DNA from: an uncultured Oscillospiraceae bacterium | GTDB taxonomy: Bacteria > Bacillota > Clostridia > Oscillospirales > Oscillospiraceae | Reading direction: 5' to 3' | Assembly (NCBI GenBank): GCA_904420145.1 | Contig: CAJFUI010000076.1 | Span: 1-34,623 of the forward strand | Length of the DNA: 34,623 bases | Part shown: positions 1-7,670 of the stretch, one piece after another | How the letters are laid out: the number at the start of each line of letters is the position of its first letter | Numbering within the stretch: the stretch's first letter is position 1 | Program-made: the position numbers and the translations under genes | Notes under the pieces: generated by a model | What the model saw: the letters and a program-made list of their open reading frames with translations, nothing else | The model's database searches: none | Told to the model about the DNA's origin: nothing

Positions 1-819
1 ATGCAGCGTGCGGCCCGTGCCACCGCCGGAAGCCACGGAGAAGTAATGCTTCCCGGCTTCCCAGCACTCCTTCTTGTAGGTGCCGGCCACGGGATGCTGG
101 AAACGGGTGGGGTTGGTGGAGTTGCCGGTGATGGACACATCCACGCCCTCGTGCCACATGATGGCCACGCCCTCACGCACGTCGTCCGCGCCGTAGCAGC
201 GAACCTTGGAACGCTCGCCATCGGAATACTTGGTTTCGTTCACAACGGTCAGGGCATGATCCTGCTTCACGTCGGCAGACAGGTAATCATACTTGGTCTG
301 CACATAGGTGAAGCCGTTGATGCGGCTGATAATCATGGCAGCATCCTTGCCCAGGCCGTTGAGGATCACCCGCAGGGGGTTCTTGCGGACCTTGTTGGCG
401 TTGCGGGCGATACCGATGGCGCCCTCGGCGGCGGCGAAGGACTCGTGGCCGGCCAGGAAGGCAAAGCACTCGGTCTTTTCATCCAGCAGCATGGCGCCCA
501 GGTTGCCGTGGCCCAGGCCCACCTGACGCTGATCCGCCACGGAGCCGGGAATGCAGAAAGCCTGCAGGCCTTCACCGATGCACTTGGCCGCCTCGGCAGC
601 GGTCTTGACGCCCTTCTTCAGCGCGATGGCCGCGCCTACGCAGTAGGCCCAGCAGGCGTTTTCAAAGCAGATGGGCTGGATGCCCTTGACGATCTCATAG
701 GGGTCAAAGCCCTTGTCCTGGCAGATCTTGCGGCACTCCTCCACAGAGGAAATTCCATACTGAGCGAGGACACCGTTAATCTTGTCAATTCTTCTCTCGT
801 AGCTTTCAAACAGAGCCAT
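1..819 (-). CDS. GGGtGRT family protein, 3' end cut off by window edge
   Basis: The minus-strand frame starting MALFESYERRIDKING has 273 codons before the window edge and no stop, so the C-terminus is missing. The name-giving GGGTGRT motif is at residues 265-271, glycine-rich and possibly nucleotide- or cofactor-binding. The family (Pfam GGGtGRT) has no established biochemical function. The start at 819 is fixed by a GAGGAGG ribosome site about 7 nt upstream. The gene lies 20 bp downstream of a NifU-like gene on the same strand, so the two are very probably one transcript. That link suggests a role connected to iron-sulfur or thiol chemistry, but this is inference. Family identity is fairly sure; function is unknown. 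Confidence 0.85.
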   Translation of the reverse strand, partial: MALFESYERRIDKINGVLAQYGISSVEECRKICQDKGFDPYEIVKGIQPICFENACWAYCVGAAIALKKGVKTAAEAAKCIGEGLQAFCIPGSVADQRQVGLGHGNLGAMLLDEKTECFAFLAGHESFAAAEGAIGIARNANKVRKNPLRVILNGLGKDAAMIISRINGFTYVQTKYDYLSADVKQDHALTVVNETKYSDGERSKVRCYGADDVREGVAIMWHEGVDVSITGNSTNPTRFQHPVAGTYKKECWEAGKHYFSVASGGGTGRTLH

Positions 820-839
820 ATTTTTTGTCCTCCTCTCAA

Positions 840-1532
840 TTACTCGTGGCGGGGGTCGATGTACTTGGCGGCGCTGTCAAACTGGCCGTAGCGGCCCTTG
901 GCCTTCTCCAGGGCTTCGTTGGCGTCCATGCCGCCTTTGATGGCGTCCATCATCTTGCCGAGGTTGACAAACTCATAGCCGATGATCTCGTCGTCCTTGT
1001 TCAAGGCGATGCGGGTGCAGTAGCCCTCAGCCATCTCTAAGTAGCGGGGGCCCTTGGCCTTGGTGGCAAACATGGTGCCCACCTGAGAGCGCAGGCCCTT
1101 ACCCAGGTCCTCTAAACTGGCGCCCACGGCCAGGCCGTCCTCAGAAAAGGCGGACTGGGTGCGGCCATAGACGATCTGCAGAAACAGCTCCCGCATGGCG
1201 GTGTTGATGGCGTCGCACACAAGGTCGGTGTTCAGCGCCTCGAGGATGGTCTTGCCGATGAGGATCTCGCTGGCCATGGCGGCGGAATGGGTCATGCCGG
1301 AGCAGCCCAGGGTCTCCACCAGAGCCTCCTCGATGACGCCGTTCTTCACGTTCAGCGTCAGCTTGCAGGCCCCCTGCTGGGGAGCGCACCAGCCCACGCC
1401 GTGGGTGAAGCCGCTGATGTCCTCGATCTGCTTGGCCTGAACCCACTTGCCCTCCTCGGGAATGGGAGCGGGGCCGTGATAGGCGCCCTTGGCGACGGGA
1501 CACATGTTCTGCACTTCGGTAGAATAGATCAT
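840..1532 (-). CDS. NifU-like iron-sulfur cluster scaffold protein
   Basis: A 230-aa protein resembling the NifU/IscU N-terminal scaffold fold. Cysteines are seen at residues 11, 49, 56 and 77. The stretch around C77 (LGCSGMTHSAAMAS, then GKTILEAL) resembles the NifU block of a Cys followed by small residues and a GKTxxEA helix. A further Cys lies in AEGYCTRIAL. Scaffold proteins of this group bind a transient Fe-S cluster and pass it on, but this member is longer than IscU (about 130 aa) and carries extra N- and C-terminal segments. The start is supported by an AAGGAAG ribosome site. It is the first gene of a two-gene unit with the GGGtGRT protein and has a consensus promoter about 150 bp upstream. 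The assignment to the scaffold superfamily is good; the cluster donor and client are unknown. Confidence 0.8.
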   Translation of the reverse strand: MIYSTEVQNMCPVAKGAYHGPAPIPEEGKWVQAKQIEDISGFTHGVGWCAPQQGACKLTLNVKNGVIEEALVETLGCSGMTHSAAMASEILIGKTILEALNTDLVCDAINTAMRELFLQIVYGRTQSAFSEDGLAVGASLEDLGKGLRSQVGTMFATKAKGPRYLEMAEGYCTRIALNKDDEIIGYEFVNLGKMMDAIKGGMDANEALEKAKGRYGQFDSAAKYIDPRHE

Positions 1533-1666
1533 GGCAATTCTTCCTTTCCTTTTCTCGTTTTCAGACGCGCCTCAAATCACGTCTGTATGCACGCTGCCGG
1601 AACGCCTCCATGCCCGCCCGGCAAAATCGCTTTTCCTTCTGAAGACAAAGCGGGAAAATCCCTGTC

Positions 1667-1678
1667 TATGTCGACATA
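1667..1678. promoter_or_regulatory. 12-bp palindrome over the predicted start of transcription (candidate operator)
   Basis: TATGTCGACATA is a perfect 12-bp palindrome placed one base downstream of the -10 hexamer, where a bound repressor would block initiation. No cognate regulator can be named from the sequence. The position is seen; the operator role is inferred. Confidence 0.4.
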
Positions 1679-1679
1679 A

Positions 1680-1708
1680 ATTATAGGGACTCCACACCGC
1701 TTTGTCAA
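1680..1708 (-). promoter_or_regulatory. Consensus sigma-A promoter of the NifU-like/GGGtGRT unit
   Basis: Read on the minus strand, TTGACA (1708-1703) is followed after exactly 17 nt by TATAAT (1685-1680), a full match to the consensus at both hexamers. The predicted transcript starts near 1673, leaving a leader of about 140 nt before the NifU-like start codon. Confidence 0.85.
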
Positions 1709-1823
1709 GGCAACAAGGGAAGTTAAGTGGCAAAACCGTGATAATAATGGAGGAAAAGCAATCTTTTCTTCCCTTTTTGTGCATAGATCACCAATTAGCA
1801 AGAAAAATTTTGGGAAGTGCTCC

Positions 1824-1858
1824 TCAGCCGCGTCCCCGCCTGCAGGGAGCACGGCTGA
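1824..1858. repeat. Inverted repeat between divergent promoters
   Basis: TCAGCCG (1824-1830) pairs with CGGCTGA (1852-1858), with further partial pairing inside. It lies in the 437-bp divergent region between the NifU-like gene and the phosphofructokinase gene, outside both predicted transcripts. No T-run follows, so it does not look like a terminator. The rest of this intergenic region holds only the two promoters and their palindromes. Confidence 0.35.
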
Positions 1859-1888
1859 AGAAAGCTGTTTGACATTGCTTTGCAGCGA

Positions 1889-1917
1889 TTGATTTTTCAT
1901 GAAAAATGCGGTATATT
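1889..1917 (+). promoter_or_regulatory. Promoter of the phosphofructokinase gene with a palindrome in its spacer
   Basis: TTGATT (1889-1894), a 17-nt spacer and TATATT (1912-1917) form a good sigma-A promoter. The perfect 16-bp palindrome ATTTTTCATGAAAAAT (1892-1907) fills most of the spacer and overlaps the -35 hexamer, a classic place for a repressor site. It does not match the CcpA cre or the Rex consensus. Confidence 0.6.
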
Positions 1918-1969
1918 GCTGCTTGAGGAGTTTTCCCAACAGGGATTTTTCAAAAGGAGCTATAAGAAT

Positions 1970-3055
1970 ATGAAAAGAAAGACAAGGATCGGCCTCGTTA
2001 CCAGCGGCGGCGACTGTCAGGGGCTCAACGCCGCTATCCGCGGCGTAGGGAAGGCCCTGTTCCAGTATGTGGACAACATCGAGATCTTCGGGATGTACGA
2101 CGGCTACCGGGGACTGATTGAGCGGGACTACAAATTTATGGAGCCCAAGGACTTCTCCGGCATCATCGCCACCGGCGGCACCATTCTCGGCACCTCCCGC
2201 CAGCCCTACATTCCCGGCAAGGCCATCGTGGACAAGGACGGCAACGATGTCATGCCCCAGATGCTGGATACATACAACCGCCTGAATCTGGACTGTCTGG
2301 TGGTTTTAGGCGGCAACGGCACCCAAAAGAGCGCCAAGCTCCTGCAGGATGCGGGGATGAACGTGATTACCCTGCCTAAGACCATTGACAACGACATCTA
2401 CGGCACGGAGGAGACCTTTGGCTTCCAGTCCGCGGCGGATATCGCCACCAATGTCATCGACTATATTCACACCACCGCCCTGGCCCACAGCCGGATCTTC
2501 TTGGTGGAGGTCATGGGCCGGGACGCCGGCTGGCTGACCCTCACCGCCGGGATCGCCGGCGGCGCCGACGTGATTTTGATTCCCGAGATCCCCTACGACA
2601 TCGAGAAGGTGGCCGAGGTCATCGAGGCCCGGAAGAAGACGGGGCGTACCTTCTCCATTGTGGCGGTGGCCGAGGGGGCCATCTCCAAGGACGACAAAAT
2701 CCTCTCCGAGGAGGAGCGGCGGCGGAAGAAGGAGGCCAACCCCTACTCCACCATCTCCTACGACATCGCCGCCCAGCTGGAGAAAATTACCGGACAGGAG
2801 GCCCGGGTCACCGTTCCCGGACACTATCAGCGGGGCGGTCCGGCCTGCCCCTACGATCGGGTTTTAGCCACCCGCTTCGGCACCGCAGCGGCCCGGCTGA
2901 TCATGGAGCAGAAGTACGGCTACATGGTGGGCATCGAGGGCAATCAGATCATCTATGTCCCTCTGGAGGAGGCCGCCAGCAAGACCAAGTTCCTGCCGGT
3001 GGACCATCCCCTCATCCAGACCGCCCGGGACACAGGCACCGTCTTTGGGGACTGA
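1970..3055 (+). CDS. pfkA: 6-phosphofructokinase (mixed-type active site)
   Basis: A 361-aa PFK-A family enzyme of glycolysis, phosphorylating fructose 6-phosphate. The ATG at 1970 is preferred over an upstream in-frame start because AAAGGAG lies about 8 nt ahead and the protein then opens as MKRKTRIGLVTSGGDCQGLN, the normal N-terminus. Catalytic PKTIDND is at 136-142, with D140 the expected base. Using E. coli numbering, Gly117 corresponds to G104 (typical of ATP users) and Lys137 to position 124 (typical of PPi and group III enzymes). Asn116 replaces the usual Asp103. The phosphoryl donor (ATP or PPi) is therefore not settled by sequence, though the G/K pattern fits group III ATP enzymes. 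The C-terminal QRGGPACPYDR sugar-binding motif is intact. The gene is single, with its own promoter and terminator. Confidence 0.95.
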   Translation: MKRKTRIGLVTSGGDCQGLNAAIRGVGKALFQYVDNIEIFGMYDGYRGLIERDYKFMEPKDFSGIIATGGTILGTSRQPYIPGKAIVDKDGNDVMPQMLDTYNRLNLDCLVVLGGNGTQKSAKLLQDAGMNVITLPKTIDNDIYGTEETFGFQSAADIATNVIDYIHTTALAHSRIFLVEVMGRDAGWLTLTAGIAGGADVILIPEIPYDIEKVAEVIEARKKTGRTFSIVAVAEGAISKDDKILSEEERRRKKEANPYSTISYDIAAQLEKITGQEARVTVPGHYQRGGPACPYDRVLATRFGTAAARLIMEQKYGYMVGIEGNQIIYVPLEEAASKTKFLPVDHPLIQTARDTGTVFGD

Positions 3056-3074
3056 GGGCTGTCATTTTTCAAAA

Positions 3075-3110
3075 ACAAAGGCGTCAGGTTAACATGCCTG
3101 ACGCCTTTGT
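3075..3110. terminator. Bidirectional terminator between pfkA and the PLP enzyme gene
   Basis: A 14-bp perfect stem (3075-3088 with 3097-3110) has an 8-nt loop. The arms end in AAAG/CTTT, so a T-rich flank is present on both strands. It separates two convergent genes. Confidence 0.85.
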
Positions 3111-3150
3111 TCTGTTGTTCTCCGCTGGGCTGGTTCCTTTTATCTGTCAC

Positions 3151-4125
3151 TTACTCCGGCAGTTCCACGGCGAACAGGCCGCCGGCGCCGCCGCTGTGGA
3201 GGAAGAGGATGTTCTCCTCCCCGTCAAAATAGCCCTTTCTGAGGAGCTCCAGGAAGAGGGCGAAGGCCTTTCCGGTGTAGACAGGGTCCAAAAAGATTCC
3301 CTCGCTTTGGGCCATCTCCTTCACGGCGGCGGTATCCTCCACGCCGGCGAGGCCGTAGCCCGCCCCCACGTGGAAGAGAATATCTACATCCCCTTTCTCC
3401 ACCGTCAGAGGGCTCTCCAAGAGGCCGAGAGTCTCCTCCATCAGGCGGGGGACGATCTCCTCAAAGGGGTCGTCGTCCACGGCGATGCCCAGCACCTTGG
3501 TGCCCGGGGAGTAGAGCTTGGTACCCACAGCCGTCCCCGCCGTGGTGCCGCCGGAGCCGCAGACGCAGACGGTGTGGTCAAAGCGCACCCCCATCTCTTT
3601 GCTCTGGGCGTAGGTCTCCTCCATGGCGGCCACATAGCCCAAGGCGCCAAGGGCCGTGGACCCGCCTACGGGGATGTAGTAGGGAGTGTGGCCCTCTGCC
3701 TGCAGTTCATCGCCCATCCGGCGCATTTCGGCATAGACCTGGTCGTAGCTGTCGGTATCGATAAAGTGTACCTCGGCGCCCAATAGATGGTCCAAAATCA
3801 GGTTGCCCTTGGTCTCAGTCACCCCCCGTTTTTTCAGAAGCAGAACGGCCCGCATGCCCAGCTTATTGCAGCAGGCGGCGGTGAGCATGGCGTGGTTGGA
3901 CTGGGCGCCGCCGGTGGTAAAGACCACATCCGCCCCCTTGGCTTGGGCGTCCGCTAAAAGGTACTCCAGCTTGCGCACCTTGTTGCCGCCTAAGCCCACG
4001 CCGGTCATGTCGTCCCGCTTGATGTAGAGGTTTTTGCCGTACCGCCGGCTCAGGTTCTCCAGCTTGTGCAGCGGCGTGGGGGTGATGCCCAGCGCCGCCC
4101 GGGGGAAATCGTGTATGGTTTTCAT
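3151..4125 (-). CDS. D-cysteine desulfhydrase / ACC deaminase family PLP enzyme
   Basis: A 324-aa fold-type II PLP enzyme. LGGNKVRKLEYLL contains the presumed PLP lysine K49. TTGGAQSNHA (substrate carboxylate loop) and CGSGGTTAGT (phosphate-binding glycine loop) follow in the expected order. Members degrade D-cysteine to pyruvate, H2S and ammonia, or deaminate ACC; related L-cysteate lyases share the fold. The exact substrate cannot be fixed here, but D-cysteine desulfhydrase is the commonest assignment in clostridia. The start at 4125 (MKTIHDFP) follows GGGAGG; an in-frame Met seven codons upstream lacks a comparable ribosome site. The gene is monocistronic. Confidence 0.88.
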   Translation of the reverse strand: MKTIHDFPRAALGITPTPLHKLENLSRRYGKNLYIKRDDMTGVGLGGNKVRKLEYLLADAQAKGADVVFTTGGAQSNHAMLTAACCNKLGMRAVLLLKKRGVTETKGNLILDHLLGAEVHFIDTDSYDQVYAEMRRMGDELQAEGHTPYYIPVGGSTALGALGYVAAMEETYAQSKEMGVRFDHTVCVCGSGGTTAGTAVGTKLYSPGTKVLGIAVDDDPFEEIVPRLMEETLGLLESPLTVEKGDVDILFHVGAGYGLAGVEDTAAVKEMAQSEGIFLDPVYTGKAFALFLELLRKGYFDGEENILFLHSGGAGGLFAVELPE

Positions 4126-4155
4126 AGTCGGTCCTCCCTTGTTCAATCTGCCTCC

Positions 4156-4184
4156 ACTATACCAGATGCTGTACCGCGGCGCAA
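4156..4184 (-). promoter_or_regulatory. Extended -10 promoter for the PLP enzyme gene
   Basis: On the minus strand TGG-TATAGT (extended -10, hexamer at 4161-4156) follows a weak TTGCGC (4184-4179) at 17-nt spacing, about 30 bp upstream of the start codon. Confidence 0.5.
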
Positions 4185-4242
4185 GGGGAAGAAGGGAGGC
4201 GGAAGCGGTATGGGATTTCCGGCGGCTTCCGCCTTTTTTCTG

Positions 4243-4271
4243 TTTACTTTTCTCTTGAAAAATGGTATAGT
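4243..4271 (+). promoter_or_regulatory. Extended -10 promoter for the SLH protein gene
   Basis: TGG-TATAGT with the hexamer at 4266-4271 and a weak TTTACT 17 nt upstream (4243-4248). It is the same extended -10 form as the divergent promoter 80 bp away. Confidence 0.5.
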
Positions 4272-4341
4272 GTCTCTGTTGTTATGTTTACTTGGAGGGG
4301 CGTCCCTGCTCAGCTTCCGATGAAATGCGAAGGAGATCACT

Positions 4342-7300
4342 ATGAAGAACCTGCGAAAACCCTTGTCTATGCTGCTCGCTGTGCTGCTGCTGGTATCAGC
4401 ACTTCCCCCTATAGCCTCCGGCGCCTACTCCGACGCCTATGGGGAACAGCTGGTCCAGCGGGAGATTCCTCTTCAGGAGGGTGTCGACCTACATAGCGAG
4501 ATCTATTGGAGCAACTACTATTCCGACCTGCGTCAGGAATTTTATGTGACCTATACGCCGGGAGGCGGCGCCACGCCCATGGTCTCCTTCGGCGGCTATG
4601 TAACCAATCGGTCTACGGTGATGTCCGCCGCGCAGACCCTGGAATCCTCAGGGTACCGGGTTCTCGCCGGCTTTAATGCCGACTTCTTTGACAGCAACGG
4701 CACCCCCACCGGCCTTCTCATCTCCGACGGCGCACTGATCAGCAGTGACGGCGGGAACTACGCCGTGGGCTTTAAGGCCGACGGCTCCGCTGTCATCGGC
4801 TCCCCGGGGCTGAGTCTCTCCGGCAGCGTAAACGGCGGCAGCAGCTTTTCGATTGCCGGGCTGAACAAGGCCCGCAGCTCCTCCGGCGGCATCTACGCCT
4901 ATACCTACGACTTCAATGCAGCCCACACCACCGGCACTACTGAGGCCGGTATCGATGTGGTTTTAGAGCCGGTGACCGCAGAGGAGGTTGCCGAAATTTT
5001 GGAGACTGCGGCATTGGAGGAGATGGCGGCCTCCCTCTCCATCACGGTGGAGGAGCTCAGTACATCCCAGCGCCGGGAGGCGCTGGAGGACCTTACGCTG
5101 CCGGAAACGGTCAACTCCACCCCCATGATCGGGGAATCTGCCCTCTATCAGGTGGTCAGCATCACGGAGCGCACTTCCGGGGCCACCCCCGTAGCGGAGG
5201 GGCAGCTTGTACTTTCGGTCAACGCCAAGGCCTCCTCCACTGAACTGGACATCCTGCGGAATATGGCGGAGGGGGATCTCTTCGCCCTCACCATTACCGC
5301 CAGAGATGAGGAGTGGAATGAGGTGGTGGAGGGCGTAGGCGGACTGTACCTGCTGGTAGAGGACGGTCAGGCCAAGACAAACCTCGGCACCACCAGCGCA
5401 CCCCGCACCGCCATCGGCGTCACGGCCGACGGTGAAGTGGTAATTTACGCCGTGGACGGGCGGCGGAGCGGTTATTCCATCGGCAGCTCCCTCAATGTTC
5501 TCGCCCAGCGCATGGAGGAGCTGGGCTGCGAGACGGCCATCTGCTTTGACGGCGGCGGCTCCACCACCGCCGTGGCCACCTTGCCTGACGATTCCTCCGT
5601 CTCCCTGCTCAACCTCCCCTCGGACAACAGTGAGCGGGCGGTAACCAACGCCCTGTTTCTTGTCTCCAACGAGGAGGCCACCGGCCGGGCGGACCAGGTC
5701 TATCTCGACATCGAAAATCCCTATGTCCTCGCCGGCAGCACCGTAACCCTGCGGACAGCCCTGCTGGATACGGGCTACTATCCCATGTCTGAGGAGGTGG
5801 AGCTCTCCGCCGAGGCGGGAACCGTCTCCGGCTATACCTTTACGGCCCCAGAGGAGGGCGGCACGGTGCGCATCACCGCCAGCGCCGGTAGGGAGTCCGC
5901 CTCGCTGGATGTAGAGGTGGTTGACCGTCCGGACGAGCTGTGCCTGCTGAACGGCAGCACCGAGATCACCTCCCTGTCCGTCCAGCCCGGAGGCAGTGTG
6001 GACCTGACCGCCTCCGCCTACTACAACCACCTGCAGCTGACCAGCGCGGATACCGACTTTACCTGGACGGTAAGTGACGGCATCGGCACGGTGGATGAAA
6101 ACGGCGTCTTTACCGCCGCCCAGCTCAGCGGCAGCGGCACGCTGACCCTCTCGAAGAACGACGTCTCCGTCACCATCCCCGTCACGGTGACCACCAAGGC
6201 CCTCCAGACCTTGGAGGACTTTGAGGGCGACATCAGCGGCTATGATGGCTACGGCGTCACCTTAAGTCAGGTGACCGGCGGCGACTACGTCCGCTACGGC
6301 AGCAGCGCGCTGCGGATCGACTATGCCCTCGATGAATCCGGCTCCGCCGTGGAGCTGGGGCTGACCCCCGCCTCGGGGTATAACTACCTCACCTTCTCCG
6401 TCTACGGGGACGGCAGCGGCAACACCCTTTCCCTCTACGACAACAGCGGCGTCACCACGCCTCTGACCACCCTCGACTTCACCGGCTGGAAGCAGATCTC
6501 TCTGACCCTTCCCTCCACCTGTACTACCATCAGCGCTCTGGTCATCAGCGGCGACACGGCGGAGGGGACCATCTACCTCGACCAGTTTGTGGCCTCCTAC
6601 GGGAGCATCGTAGACAATACCGCCCCGGTAATCCATGCGGCTTTGGAGAACGGTATCCTCACCGGCACGGCCCAGGACGCGGTGGACGGCTATTTGGGCG
6701 CCGACCGCCTGTCTCTCACCTGTGACGGCGTCGATGCAGCCTTTACCGTAGACAGCGCCTCCGGCACCATCAGCGCCGACCTCTCCACCCTCCTCTCCGA
6801 CGGGAAGGCCCACCGGATCTCCTTGACCGCGTGGGACGCCAGCGGCAACCGCAGCCGCACCTCCTGGGATATAGAGGCCACAACGGAGGGAGAGAGCCCC
6901 TTCACGGACAATGTCAACCCTGACGGCACCCCCCACTGGGCGGCCTCCTTTATTGAATACTTCTACGATCAGGGAATCATCACCGGCTATGAGGAGAACG
7001 GCCAGTTTATGGTCAAACCGGACAACAACATGACCCGGGCGGAGTTCGCCGTAATGGTGTTCCGCTACCTGGGACTGGACGAGGCGGACTATCAGGATTT
7101 AACGGTACCCTTTGCGGACCTCGACAGCATCGACGCGTGGGCCCTCCCCGCGGCCAAGGCCATGTACGCCCTCGGCATTATGAACGGCAACGGCACATCC
7201 GACGGCAAGGTCTACTTCTCCCCTAAGGACACCATCACCCGGGCCCAGGCCATCACTATGCTGGGCCGGCTGCAGGAAAAAGGCTATGAGAGCGCCTCCA

Positions 7301-7461
7301 TCGACCAGTTCTCCGACAGCGCCGACGTGCCCAGCTGGGCCCTTTCCCACGTGCAGACCATGGTGGCCCAGGGGATCCTCACTGGCAGCGACGGCCTGCT
7401 GAACCCCAACGGCTACATGACCCGTGCCCAGGCCGCCAAGGTGCTGTACATGATGCGCTGA
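4342..7461 (+). CDS. Secreted phosphodiester glycosidase (NAGPA domain) with Ig-like modules and three SLH repeats
   Basis: A 1039-aa exported surface protein. A signal peptide (basic MKNLRK, hydrophobic LLAVLLLVSALPP, cleavage near residues 26-28) is clear. Residues about 45-445 match the phosphodiester glycosidase/NAGPA family: FNADFFDSNGTPTGLL near 111, RTAIGV, and ICFDGGGSTTAV near 401. An acidic insert of roughly 180-340 separates the two halves. Then come beta-rich Ig-like segments (about 455-620), a galactose-binding-like segment starting DFEGDISGYDGYG (about 625-755) and another Ig-like segment (760-850). Three SLH repeats (854-908, 918-975, 990-1039) with TRAEF/TRAQA motifs should anchor it to cell-wall polymers. 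The family hydrolyses sugar phosphodiester bonds; the substrate here is unknown, with wall polysaccharide or exopolymer possible. AGGAG precedes the ATG. Confidence 0.85.
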   Translation: MKNLRKPLSMLLAVLLLVSALPPIASGAYSDAYGEQLVQREIPLQEGVDLHSEIYWSNYYSDLRQEFYVTYTPGGGATPMVSFGGYVTNRSTVMSAAQTLESSGYRVLAGFNADFFDSNGTPTGLLISDGALISSDGGNYAVGFKADGSAVIGSPGLSLSGSVNGGSSFSIAGLNKARSSSGGIYAYTYDFNAAHTTGTTEAGIDVVLEPVTAEEVAEILETAALEEMAASLSITVEELSTSQRREALEDLTLPETVNSTPMIGESALYQVVSITERTSGATPVAEGQLVLSVNAKASSTELDILRNMAEGDLFALTITARDEEWNEVVEGVGGLYLLVEDGQAKTNLGTTSAPRTAIGVTADGEVVIYAVDGRRSGYSIGSSLNVLAQRMEELGCETAICFDGGGSTTAVATLPDDSSVSLLNLPSDNSERAVTNALFLVSNEEATGRADQVYLDIENPYVLAGSTVTLRTALLDTGYYPMSEEVELSAEAGTVSGYTFTAPEEGGTVRITASAGRESASLDVEVVDRPDELCLLNGSTEITSLSVQPGGSVDLTASAYYNHLQLTSADTDFTWTVSDGIGTVDENGVFTAAQLSGSGTLTLSKNDVSVTIPVTVTTKALQTLEDFEGDISGYDGYGVTLSQVTGGDYVRYGSSALRIDYALDESGSAVELGLTPASGYNYLTFSVYGDGSGNTLSLYDNSGVTTPLTTLDFTGWKQISLTLPSTCTTISALVISGDTAEGTIYLDQFVASYGSIVDNTAPVIHAALENGILTGTAQDAVDGYLGADRLSLTCDGVDAAFTVDSASGTISADLSTLLSDGKAHRISLTAWDASGNRSRTSWDIEATTEGESPFTDNVNPDGTPHWAASFIEYFYDQGIITGYEENGQFMVKPDNNMTRAEFAVMVFRYLGLDEADYQDLTVPFADLDSIDAWALPAAKAMYALGIMNGNGTSDGKVYFSPKDTITRAQAITMLGRLQEKGYESASIDQFSDSADVPSWALSHVQTMVAQGILTGSDGLLNPNGYMTRAQAAKVLYMMR

Positions 7462-7490
7462 GACGCCCTTTTCCATGAATTTGACCTGTC

Positions 7491-7525
7491 AAAAGGCCCC
7501 GTTCTGCAGGAACGGGGCCTTTTGC
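7491..7525 (+). terminator. Intrinsic terminator of the SLH protein gene
   Basis: Arms 7491-7504 and 7510-7523 pair perfectly over 14 bp (AAAAGGCCCCGTTC and its complement) around a 5-nt loop, ending in TTTT. Confidence 0.85.
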
Positions 7526-7580
7526 GCGGTGTTACATAAATTTTTCGTTAAGTTTTTTCCACTTTTTGTGGCTTTCTCCA

Positions 7581-7609
7581 TTGACTGGAGCAGGGCGCGG
7601 TGCTATCGT
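7581..7609 (+). promoter_or_regulatory. Promoter of the antiporter gene
   Basis: TTGACT (7581-7586), 17 nt, then TATCGT (7604-7609). It gives a leader of about 55 nt. Confidence 0.6.
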
Positions 7610-7670
7610 ACAGACGGTTCAACAGAAGGCTTTTTTGACAAGCAAAAAAGTAAGGAAGAGGGAGTATAAA

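Noticed and set aside
1-891. Long plus-strand open frame at the left edge
   Set aside because: It is antisense to the GGGtGRT gene, which has motif, ribosome site and operon support.
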